This document shows, piece by piece, positions 8,014 through 14,971 of a stretch of 64,000 nucleotides of DNA. How positions within the stretch are numbered: position 1 is the first letter of the stretch; each line of letters opens with the position of its first letter. The notes under the pieces are model-generated. The model made no database searches. It saw only the letters and a list, made by a program, of their open reading frames with translations, and was not told the origin of the DNA. The position numbers and the translations under genes are program-made. Origin of the DNA: Cyclobacteriaceae bacterium (GTDB lineage Bacteria > Bacteroidota > Bacteroidia > Cytophagales > Cyclobacteriaceae); assembly GCA_016787725.1 (NCBI GenBank), contig JAEUTZ010000025.1:248001-312000 (forward strand). The letters are read 5' to 3'.

Positions 8014-8087
8014 GGTTCCGTGGCCGAGTGGCTAGGCTGAGCTCTGCAAAAGCTCCTACAGCGGTTCGAATCCGCTCGGAACCTCCA
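8014..8087 (+). tRNA. tRNA-Cys (GCA)
   Basis: All arms can be drawn: acceptor GGTTCCG (8014-8020) with CGGAACC (8077-8083); anticodon stem GAGCT/AGCTC around the loop CTGCAAA, giving anticodon GCA; and T arm AGCGG-TTCGAAT-CCGCT (8060-8076). A discriminator T is followed by an encoded CCA (8085-8087). It is read from the promoter at 7907 and closed by the hairpin at 8088-8120. A 27-base part of it is duplicated immediately upstream. Confidence 0.96.
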
Positions 8088-8120
8088 ACCCTTTCTGATG
8101 TAATTCGGAAAGGGTTTTTT
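8088..8120 (+). terminator. Intrinsic terminator of the tRNA-Cys gene
   Basis: Arms ACCCTTTC (8088-8095) and GAAAGGGT (8108-8115) flank a 12-nt loop and are followed by a run of T ending at 8120. Confidence 0.85.
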
Positions 8121-8135
8121 ATTTATCTTCCAGTA

Positions 8136-9257
8136 ATGAAAAATGTAATGGTGGGTGTCATGGCAGTGTCGGCTTTAGCCTGCTCCCCGAAAAAAAAGAA
8201 TACGCCTATGCAGGACACGTTCCTTGATTCCCAGACCTCATTGCGGAACCAAACCGATACCCTTATCAATGTTCATGGCATGATGGCCGTGATCACCCCC
8301 TTTGGTGGCAAACTGGTTTCGTTGTTGGTGCCCGATCGCAACGGCAAATTAGATGATGTGGTCCTGGGGTATGATTCGGTTGAACAGTATCAACAAGGCA
8401 ATCCTTACTTCGGAGCGATGATCGGCCGCTATGGGAACCGTATTGCAAAAGGTCAGTTCTCAATAGACGGTAAAAGTTATCAATTGTCTATTAATAATGG
8501 AGTTAATGCGCTTCATGGAGGCCCGAATGGTTTCCATAATCTTTATTGGGAAAGAAGGGAGGCGGATGATCAGCACCTCACGCTTCGCCATATCAGTACT
8601 GATGGGGAAGAAGGGTATCCGGGTAATCTACACGTATGGGTAACCTATTCGCTGACGGATGAGAATGAATTGATCATTGATTACGAAGCTTCTACCGACC
8701 AGCCCACCATTGTTAATCTCACGCACCATTCCTTTTTTAATTTGGCGGGAGCCGGGCAGGGTGACATTCTCGATCATGAATTAACCATTGCAGCGGATCG
8801 GTTCACTCCGGTAGACTCCGGGCTGATTCCAACGGGTGAATTGAAATCTGTAAAAGGTACACCGTTTGATTTTACCGTACCATCTTCTATTGGAAAACGA
8901 ATCAATGAGAAGGATCCACAGCTGATCAATGGAAAGGGGTATGATCATAATTGGGTATTGAATAAGAAGTTAAACGAATTTGCTTTGGCTGCCCGAGTGA
9001 GCGAACCGCAATCAGGCCGCATCATGGAAGTCTGGACAACAGAACCGGGGTTGCAATTTTATTCCGGTAATTTTTTAGACGGCACCGATGTTGGCAAGGG
9101 TGGGAAGCGGTATCACTTTCGCTCGGCATTTTGCCTGGAAGCGCAGCATTTTCCGGATTCGCCCAACCATCCGGATTTTCCAACTACCGAGTTGCGACCG
9201 GATTCAATCTATCGGCAAAAAACCATGTATCGATTCCAGATAGCAGAGAACCCATAA
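8136..9257 (+). CDS. galM: Aldose 1-epimerase lipoprotein (mutarotase)
   Basis: From ATG 8136 the protein has 373 residues. It begins with a lipoprotein signal (MKNVMVGVMAVSALAC, Cys at residue 16), so it should be anchored in the envelope. GalM motifs are clear: the NALHGGPNGF loop with a catalytic-type His, NLTHHSFFNLAG with the second His, GYDHNWVL, and the C-terminal Glu in FCLEAQHFPDSPN. The enzyme interconverts alpha and beta anomers of aldoses. The frame is open back to 7962, but that extension runs through the tRNA and its terminator and is not credible. It stands alone between the tRNA and the respiratory island. Confidence 0.93.
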   Translation: MKNVMVGVMAVSALACSPKKKNTPMQDTFLDSQTSLRNQTDTLINVHGMMAVITPFGGKLVSLLVPDRNGKLDDVVLGYDSVEQYQQGNPYFGAMIGRYGNRIAKGQFSIDGKSYQLSINNGVNALHGGPNGFHNLYWERREADDQHLTLRHISTDGEEGYPGNLHVWVTYSLTDENELIIDYEASTDQPTIVNLTHHSFFNLAGAGQGDILDHELTIAADRFTPVDSGLIPTGELKSVKGTPFDFTVPSSIGKRINEKDPQLINGKGYDHNWVLNKKLNEFALAARVSEPQSGRIMEVWTTEPGLQFYSGNFLDGTDVGKGGKRYHFRSAFCLEAQHFPDSPNHPDFPTTELRPDSIYRQKTMYRFQIAENP

Positions 9258-9319
9258 TTAGGATCATCGCAGCTCCTGATAATAATCATATTTTGAAAGT
9301 GTGGACGATCGTACTTTTA

Positions 9320-9352
9320 AGTATTCGAAACAGAATTAGTTTTTCGGATACT
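9320..9352. repeat. Inverted repeat just upstream of the first cytochrome c gene
   Basis: AGTATTCGAAA (9320-9330) pairs with TTTCGGATACT (9342-9352), 11 pairs with one G-T, around an 11-nt loop, ending 14 bp before the ATG. An A-rich rather than T-rich stretch follows on the plus strand, so an operator or leader hairpin is more likely than a terminator for galM. Confidence 0.5.
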
Positions 9353-9366
9353 AAAAAGAATAATTT

Positions 9367-9828
9367 ATGAAAACCTGGAAATACAGCATCGGAATCGCGC
9401 TCTTCTTCATTGTTTTTTCATGTGCTAAAAATCAGTCGACTGAAACTGCGGAATTAACCAAAGCGGAGATTGACTCCATAACAGATCCCGCCAAAGGAAT
9501 TGGGGTCGTCAGAAATGTTGCACTCAATACCCCGTTGGAACTTGATCGTGTTGAAAAGGGAAAAGCGATTTATGAAGGTGAGTGCAATTCATGCCATACA
9601 TTGGATGACCAGCGACTGGTTGGCCCGGGTTGGAAGGACATTACCAAGCGCAGAAAACCCGAATGGATCATGAACATGATTACCAATGTGGATGTGATGC
9701 TGGATAATGATGATCAGGCACAGGAGTTATTGGAGTCTTGCGGCACCCGCATGGCAGTGGAAGTCCTTACGTTGGGTGAAGCTCGGGATGTGCTTGAATT
9801 TATGCGACAAAATGATGGCGAGAAGTAA
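9367..9828 (+). CDS. Lipoprotein monoheme cytochrome c, copy 1
   Basis: A 153-residue class I-type cytochrome c. The signal ends in a lipobox (VFSC, Cys19), and one heme site CNSCH lies at Cys73-Cys76-His77. The following segment, GWKDITKRRKPEWIMNMITN, is shared almost unchanged with the paralogue at 10782-11243; even the C-terminal DVLEFMRQNDGEK is the same. A Met in CGTRMAVE is a possible sixth ligand. Its place at the head of the nos island suggests it ferries electrons in the periplasm toward nitrous-oxide reductase (inference). A terminator follows, so it is a separate transcript from the Crp gene. Confidence 0.9.
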   Translation: MKTWKYSIGIALFFIVFSCAKNQSTETAELTKAEIDSITDPAKGIGVVRNVALNTPLELDRVEKGKAIYEGECNSCHTLDDQRLVGPGWKDITKRRKPEWIMNMITNVDVMLDNDDQAQELLESCGTRMAVEVLTLGEARDVLEFMRQNDGEK

Positions 9829-9850
9829 TCGTTAATAAGCTCAACAAGAG

Positions 9851-9883
9851 AAGCCATTCAAGGACACCTGAATGGCTTTTTTA
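9851..9883 (+). terminator. Intrinsic terminator after cytochrome c copy 1
   Basis: Perfect 10-bp stem AAGCCATTCA / TGAATGGCTT (9851-9860 and 9869-9878) followed by T-rich sequence. Confidence 0.88.
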
Positions 9884-9923
9884 TGCCCTGCCCTTACCAA
9901 AAAATAGATTGAAAAAGATCCCT

Positions 9924-9943
9924 TTTATGACCAGGATCATAAA
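9924..9943. promoter_or_regulatory. Candidate Crp/Fnr-type operator
   Basis: A perfect dyad TTTATGA-CCAGGA-TCATAAA (7-bp arms, 6-bp spacer) lies about 40 bp before the Crp/Fnr-family gene. Symmetric 20-bp sites of this kind suit dimeric Crp/Fnr regulators, so autoregulation is plausible. The exact consensus of this regulator is not known. Confidence 0.5.
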
Positions 9944-9983
9944 TGAATAGGTGTTCAGTCATAATCTTTGATGGTCGATTGAT

Positions 9984-10763
9984 ATGAGAAAAAATAATGT
10001 ACCATCAAGCCTGACTGACTACAATTCGTTGTGGAATCCTGTTTTAGAGGCCTTTACAAAACAAGTCATAAGTGCAGATGATAAAAGTCATTTTTTGCAT
10101 ACGGGTGCGCAGGTAGGTTTGAGTCATGAAAACAACCGAATCATGATCGACCCCCTGGTACTACAGAGTTACGGAGCAAAAGAGGTCAGTCTTCAAAAGG
10201 ATGAGGTTCTTTTTCGCGAAGGTGAAGAAGCCCAATACTATTTTCAGGTTTTAAGTGGTGCTATTAAAATGATCACCAACAGTCCGGATGGTCAGGAGTT
10301 CATTCAGGGTGTATTTAAAGGGAGTGATAGTTTTGGCGAACCGCCTTTGTTGTGTTCGTTTCCCTATCCCAGCCATGCGATCGCGCTTGAACCATCGGCT
10401 GTCATCAAATTGTCGAAAGAGAAGTTTCTAACCTTGCTCCGCGAAAATTTTGATATTCACCTTCATCTCGATAAAGTGTTGTGTCAGCGGCTTCGCTACA
10501 AGTCCATGGTGCTTTCCGAAATCTCCTTTTACGATCCGGAGCACCGGATCATGAGTTTGCTGAAATATTTAAAGGAAGATTCTCGGATTCAAAATAAGCG
10601 GGAATCGGGTATGGTTCGCGAAGGCCACAATTATATAGTTCCTTTTACGCGACAGCAACTAGCCGACATGAGCGGCTTGCGGGTTGAAACAGTAATCCGC
10701 ACCGTCAAGAAGATGGAAGAGGATGGTAAAGTCAAGTTGATAGGACGAAAAATAACCCTTTAA
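9984..10763 (+). CDS. Crp/Fnr-family transcriptional regulator of the nos island
   Basis: The 259-residue protein has a 35-60-residue N-terminal lead and then a cyclic-nucleotide-binding-type beta barrel (about 70-175; DEVLFREGEEAQYYFQVLSGAIKM and SFGEPPLL). A dimerisation helix and a winged-helix DNA-binding domain follow, with recognition region FTRQQLADMSGLRVETVIRTVKKMEEDG (about 217-244). There is no N-terminal cysteine cluster, so it is not an Fe-S Fnr. It is closer in layout to DNR/Crp types that sense heme-bound NO or other ligands. It sits between two cytochrome c copies and upstream of nosZ, which suggests it controls this island (inference). Confidence 0.9.
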   Translation: MRKNNVPSSLTDYNSLWNPVLEAFTKQVISADDKSHFLHTGAQVGLSHENNRIMIDPLVLQSYGAKEVSLQKDEVLFREGEEAQYYFQVLSGAIKMITNSPDGQEFIQGVFKGSDSFGEPPLLCSFPYPSHAIALEPSAVIKLSKEKFLTLLRENFDIHLHLDKVLCQRLRYKSMVLSEISFYDPEHRIMSLLKYLKEDSRIQNKRESGMVREGHNYIVPFTRQQLADMSGLRVETVIRTVKKMEEDGKVKLIGRKITL

Positions 10764-10781
10764 TAATAACTGATAAACACT

Positions 10782-11243
10782 ATGAAATACCTAGTTGCCA
10801 CCGTAGTAATCGCCCTCATGTTCGCCTGTGCACCCGATAAGCCCGTGAACACCGAAGAAAAGCCTGATATTAATCAGAGTGCCGTGGAGGCGATCACCGA
10901 TCCTACCAAAGGAATTGGGGCTGTTAAAAATGTGACGCTCAACACACCCCTTGAACAAGACCGGGTAAAAAGGGGATTGTCTATCTATGAGATGAAATGT
11001 TTGTCCTGTCATAAACTGGATGAAACGCGGATTGTTGGTCCGGGATGGAAAGACATTACCAAGAAGCGGAAGCCGGAATGGATTATGAATATGATCACCA
11101 ACGTAGATGTCATGTTGGAACAAGACCCCGAAGCCCAGAAGTTATTGGAACTGTGTTTAATGCGAATGCCCAATCAAAACATGTCGATCGGGGATGCCCG
11201 CGATGTACTTGAATTTATGCGCCAGAACGATGGCGAGAAATAG
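10782..11243 (+). CDS. Lipoprotein monoheme cytochrome c, copy 2
   Basis: The same length (153 residues) and layout as the copy at 9367: lipobox MFAC (Cys16), shared stretch ITDPTKGIGAVKNVTLNTPL, heme site CLSCH at Cys73-Cys76-His77, and the identical C-terminal DVLEFMRQNDGEK. Here the candidate axial Met lies in LMRMPNQNMS, which differs from copy 1, so the two hemes may have different potentials. It starts 18 bp after the Crp gene and is followed at 20 bp by the fasciclin gene, so it should be co-transcribed toward nosZ. Probably an electron donor to NosZ. Confidence 0.9.
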   Translation: MKYLVATVVIALMFACAPDKPVNTEEKPDINQSAVEAITDPTKGIGAVKNVTLNTPLEQDRVKRGLSIYEMKCLSCHKLDETRIVGPGWKDITKKRKPEWIMNMITNVDVMLEQDPEAQKLLELCLMRMPNQNMSIGDARDVLEFMRQNDGEK

Positions 11244-11263
11244 TAACCCAAAACAAACTACCT

Positions 11264-11815
11264 ATGAAAACCTATGTGTTAATATTCCTGATGGGGCTCT
11301 TAGCCTTATCCTGTGGACAACCAGCGGCCACCACAGAAACTACCACCGAAGCGGAGGTTGCGGCCGGTGGGCAATCCAATGTAAAGGATGACGACTCTCA
11401 GCAAGATGTTGTAAAAATTGCAGTGAACTCACCCGATCACACCACGCTGGTGGCAGCCTTAAAAGCTGCAGAGTATGTGGATGCCCTTTCCAATGCCGGT
11501 CCATTCACCGTATTCGCCCCCACCAACGCTGCCTTTGACAAACTTCCGGCTGGTACCCTCGAGTCGCTCACCAAGCCCGAAAACAAGGAACAGCTTCGCA
11601 CGATCTTAGAGTACCATGTGTATGTAGGGGTATTAACCGAAAACATCATTCAAGATGGTATGACCCTCAATCAGGTAAGTCTCGACAACGTTAGGCTCAA
11701 TAAAAAGGAGGGTAAGATCACAGTCAATGGAGCCAATGTATTGGGCTCAGCCCGCGGTTCCAATGGCATTGTTTATATCATTGACGCTGTCTTGTTACCC
11801 CCAGAGAAAAAATAA
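11264..11815 (+). CDS. Fasciclin (FAS1) domain lipoprotein
   Basis: A 183-residue protein with a lipobox (LALSC, Cys17), a Thr/Glu-rich linker and one FAS1 domain from about residue 47. The FAS1 H1 motif (GPFTVFAPTNAAFDKL) and the second motif (LEYHVYVGVLT) are plain, and the domain ends in the usual NGIVYIIDAVLLPP strand. FAS1 domains mediate adhesion or protein contacts; bacterial ones are often surface lipoproteins. Its location inside the nos transcript, 26 bp before nosZ, is suggestive, but its role there is unknown. Confidence 0.9.
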   Translation: MKTYVLIFLMGLLALSCGQPAATTETTTEAEVAAGGQSNVKDDDSQQDVVKIAVNSPDHTTLVAALKAAEYVDALSNAGPFTVFAPTNAAFDKLPAGTLESLTKPENKEQLRTILEYHVYVGVLTENIIQDGMTLNQVSLDNVRLNKKEGKITVNGANVLGSARGSNGIVYIIDAVLLPPEKK

Positions 11816-11841
11816 TAACCTCCAAATTAATACGTACAACT

Positions 11842-13836
11842 ATGAAGACGAATGTTCTATATCGCATACTTACCGTGATGGTGGTATTCGCAGGCCTTGT
11901 GGTATGGCAAGGCTGTAAGCCCAAAGCTCCTGCCAGTGTTTCCATGGGCGATGCCGCCACGAAGACGTATGTACCGCCCGGAAAGTATGATGAATTCTAC
12001 AATGTTGTTTCCGGAGGATTCAATGGTCAAATGAGTATTTATGGTCTGCCTTCCGGCAGGCTGTTCAGAATTATTCCTGTTTTCTCGGTATTCCCCGAAA
12101 ACGGTTGGGGATTCAGCGAAGAAACCAAGCCGATGTTAAATACCTCACACGGGTTTGTGCCCTGGGATGACTTGCATCACATTGCACTATCGACTACAAA
12201 AGGCGAACATGATGGCCGGTGGGCCTTTGGAAATGCCAACAATACACCCCGGGTGGCCCGCGTGGATATGAAGACGTTCAAAACCATGGAGATTTTGGAA
12301 TTGCCCAACAGCGGGGGGAATCACTCATCACCCTTTATTACGGAAAACACAGAATATGTAGTGGCCGGTACGCGCTTTAGTGTACCCGTTGGCGATAAGA
12401 CCGATGTGCCGATCAGCACGTTCAAAGAAAATTTCAAAGGCTATATCAGTTTTATCTCGGTCGATCCTACGGAGGGCGAAATGAAAATTGCTTTCCAGTT
12501 AAAAACTCCAGGCGTAAGCTTTGATTTGGCTCGTGCCGGAAAGGGGAAATCACACGGTTGGTTCTTTTTCTCAACCTATAATACCGAGCAAGCCTATACC
12601 TTATTGGAGGTGAACGCCTCTCAAAAAGATAAGGACTTTATTATGGCTGTTAACTGGAAGAAAGCCGAAGAATACATTGCTGCCGGTAAGGGTGAAAAGG
12701 TGAAAGCCAAATACGCGCACAACGTGTATGATGAATCCTCCCATACTTCTACTTCTGAAATGATGAATGAAGTCCTGCAACTCGATCCAGCCGTACTGAA
12801 GGACATCATCTATTTTATCCCTTGTCCAAAATCACCCCATGGATGCGATACCGACCCTACCGGTGAATATATTGTCGGCAGCGGTAAACTGGCCGCGTTG
12901 ATTCCGGTATTTTCATTTACCAAAATGCAACAAGCCATTGCCAATAAAGAGTTTGAAGGCGAGTTTGCCGGAATACCGGTCATTAAATATGAAGCTGCGC
13001 TGCACGGTGAAGTGAAGAAACCCGGCCTGGGTCCTTTGCACACCGAGTTCGATGCCAATGGCAATGCCTATACTTCCTTCTTCGTATCTTCTGAAATTGT
13101 GAAGTGGAATGTTCAAACGTTGGAAGTGCTGGATCGAGTTCCTACATATTATTCCATTGGTCACTTATCCGTACCGGGCGGTCCTACCGCCAAACCCCAT
13201 GGAAAGTATGTGGTAGCCTATAACAAGATCACCAAAGACCGTTATTTACCAACCGGTCCGGAACTAACGCAATCAGCCCAATTGTACGACATCTCGGGCG
13301 ATAAGATGAAACTGCTGTTGGATTTTCCAACCACCGGGGAACCACACTATGCAGAATCGATCCCGGCCGAGTTGATCATGCCTAATTCGGTGAAAATTTT
13401 CAAACTGGAGGAGAACAAGCATCCTTATGCCGCACTGGGTGAAGGACAAGCGAAAGTGGAAAGAAAGGGCAACGAAGTACATGTGTATATGACCGCTATT
13501 CGATCACACTTAACTCCGGATAATATTGAGGGCGTTAAGTTAGGAGATGATGTTTATTTCCATGTTACGAACCTTGAGCAGGATTGGGATGTGCCCCATG
13601 GTTTTGCGATTAAAGGAGCAAACAATGCGGAGATCCTGATTATGCCCGGTGAAACATCAACATTGAAGTGGAAACCATTAAGCACCGGTGTGTTCCCCTT
13701 CTATTGTACAGACTTCTGTTCGGCATTGCACCAGGAAATGCAAGGGTATATCCGCGTGTCACCGGCCGGCAGCAACGTTCCATTGAAATTTTCAACCGGA
13801 AAAATCGAAGACCAATCCAGTGGCGCTGGTCAGTAG
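11842..13836 (+). CDS. nosZ: Nitrous-oxide reductase, clade II
   Basis: The 664-residue enzyme reduces N2O to N2. The N-terminus is a Sec-type signal without a twin-arginine motif, ending in GLVVWQGC (Cys25), possibly a lipobox. A Sec signal marks the atypical clade II. The seven-bladed propeller includes DDLHHIALS, the His pair of the CuZ site. The C-terminal cupredoxin carries the CuA site with Cys622, Cys626, His630 and Met633 (CTDFCSALHQEM), plus an upstream His in VPHGF. It is preceded by two cytochromes and followed by nosL, nosD, nosF and nosY, the copper-delivery and maturation genes. A GC-rich hairpin follows the stop. Confidence 0.97.
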   Translation: MKTNVLYRILTVMVVFAGLVVWQGCKPKAPASVSMGDAATKTYVPPGKYDEFYNVVSGGFNGQMSIYGLPSGRLFRIIPVFSVFPENGWGFSEETKPMLNTSHGFVPWDDLHHIALSTTKGEHDGRWAFGNANNTPRVARVDMKTFKTMEILELPNSGGNHSSPFITENTEYVVAGTRFSVPVGDKTDVPISTFKENFKGYISFISVDPTEGEMKIAFQLKTPGVSFDLARAGKGKSHGWFFFSTYNTEQAYTLLEVNASQKDKDFIMAVNWKKAEEYIAAGKGEKVKAKYAHNVYDESSHTSTSEMMNEVLQLDPAVLKDIIYFIPCPKSPHGCDTDPTGEYIVGSGKLAALIPVFSFTKMQQAIANKEFEGEFAGIPVIKYEAALHGEVKKPGLGPLHTEFDANGNAYTSFFVSSEIVKWNVQTLEVLDRVPTYYSIGHLSVPGGPTAKPHGKYVVAYNKITKDRYLPTGPELTQSAQLYDISGDKMKLLLDFPTTGEPHYAESIPAELIMPNSVKIFKLEENKHPYAALGEGQAKVERKGNEVHVYMTAIRSHLTPDNIEGVKLGDDVYFHVTNLEQDWDVPHGFAIKGANNAEILIMPGETSTLKWKPLSTGVFPFYCTDFCSALHQEMQGYIRVSPAGSNVPLKFSTGKIEDQSSGAGQ

Positions 13837-13883
13837 ATCTCGTTTAAACACGAGTTTGATTTCATAGTTTACAGGTTGAAAAG

Positions 13884-13912
13884 ACCCCGCTCCGCGCAAG
13901 CGGAAGCGGGGT
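13884..13912 (+). repeat. Stable GC-rich hairpin between nosZ and the accessory genes
   Basis: ACCCCGCTCCGC (13884-13895) pairs with GCGGAAGCGGGGT (13900-13912), with one bulged A, closed by a GCAA tetraloop of the GNRA class. No T-run follows, so full termination is not expected. A partial terminator, or a barrier to 3' exonucleases that raises nosZ mRNA over the accessory genes, is more likely (inference). Confidence 0.7.
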
Positions 13913-13931
13913 TCACTTAAAAGAATCTAAA

Positions 13932-14510
13932 ATGAAAGCGCTTAAACCGATATCCCGTTGGCTGGTGGCATTGGCTGCCGTATTGATGGTGAGTGCCTAT
14001 TTCGTGCCCCTTTGGCAAATTTTAATGTGGGCTCCTCAATATCCCGAAGGACTGGAGATGGATATCTGGATCAATACCATTACCGGAGATGTGAAAGTGA
14101 TCAGTGCCCTCAACCATTACATCGGTATGAAGCACATTGAAGTAGAAATGTTTCCGGAATTTGATTACATGGTATACATCGTGGGCTTTTTAATAGGCTT
14201 CGGGTTGCTTGCTGCCCTAATCAATCGCAGGTTTATGTTGTGGGCATTTTGCCTGTTACTGGTCGGCACAGGCATCGCTGCCCTGGTAGATTTCTGGTTG
14301 TGGGGCTATGATTATGGACACAACCTCGATCCTACAGCAGCCATTAATATTCCTGGCATGACCTACCAACCTCCGTTAATAGGAACAAAGCAATTATTAA
14401 ACTTTACCGCTTTCTCCGGACCGGATCTTGGCGGTTGGATCTTCATGGGTTCTGGAGCGTTGCTTATCGGCACGTTAGTATTTGAAATTTATTCGTCCCG
14501 AAAAAAATGA
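13932..14510 (+). CDS. Nos-cluster integral membrane protein, function unknown
   Basis: A 192-residue protein with about four membrane helices (near 8-28, 78-98, 104-125 and 163-184). Two periplasmic-looking loops are rich in conserved-type residues: the first contains LNHYIGMKHIEVEMFPE, the second PGMTYQPPLIGTKQLLNF. Several Met and His residues in these loops could bind copper. I do not recognise a named Nos subunit. It lies between nosZ and nosL, with its stop overlapping the nosL start by 4 bp, so a part in copper handling or membrane electron delivery to NosZ is plausible but unproven. Confidence 0.8.
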   Translation: MKALKPISRWLVALAAVLMVSAYFVPLWQILMWAPQYPEGLEMDIWINTITGDVKVISALNHYIGMKHIEVEMFPEFDYMVYIVGFLIGFGLLAALINRRFMLWAFCLLLVGTGIAALVDFWLWGYDYGHNLDPTAAINIPGMTYQPPLIGTKQLLNFTAFSGPDLGGWIFMGSGALLIGTLVFEIYSSRKK

Positions 14511-14938
14511 TCAGATTCATCCTCGTATTGTTAATCCTTACTGCGTTCGGTTGTTCTGTAAGACCTGAGCCATTAGTTTTTGGACAAGACGCGTGTTATA
14601 CCTGTAAGATGACGTTGATAGATAATAAGTTTGGCGCTGAACTGGTAACCCGGAAAGGTAAAGTTTACAAGTTTGACGACCTGAACTGCATGCTAAACTT
14701 TTATCATGCAGAGTATGAAACGACTGATGACTTTGCGTACGTTCAAGTAATCAACTTTGCCAATCCGGAGAAGTTGATTGAAGCGCAGCACGCCTGGTAT
14801 CTGAAATCGGATAACATTCGCACCCCCATGGCGAGCGGACTTGCTGCCTTTGAAAGTGAAGAATCTTTAAAGCAATATAAAGCGGAATGGAAAGCAATTT
14901 TAATGAGTTGGGGAGAAGTACAAACTCAGTTTAAGTAG
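14507..14938 (+). CDS. nosL: Copper chaperone lipoprotein NosL
   Basis: The 143-residue protein has a lipobox (LTAFGC, Cys16) and the NosL core DACYTCKMTLIDNKFGAE with the CxxCxM-type metal motif at about 33-38. It continues with KVYKFDDLNCML and the Met-containing NIRTPMASGLAAF segment. NosL binds Cu(I) outside the cytoplasm and supplies the CuZ site of NosZ, working with NosDFY. Length and motif order are normal. It is translationally coupled to the preceding membrane protein. Confidence 0.93.
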   Translation: MIRFILVLLILTAFGCSVRPEPLVFGQDACYTCKMTLIDNKFGAELVTRKGKVYKFDDLNCMLNFYHAEYETTDDFAYVQVINFANPEKLIEAQHAWYLKSDNIRTPMASGLAAFESEESLKQYKAEWKAILMSWGEVQTQFK

Positions 14939-14971
14939 CATCCATTTCTCTGATCTTGAGTGCCAGCTAAA

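Noticed and set aside
7962..8135. N-terminal extension of galM through the tRNA
   Set aside because: It would translate the tRNA-Cys and its terminator, and the lipoprotein signal starts cleanly at ATG 8136.
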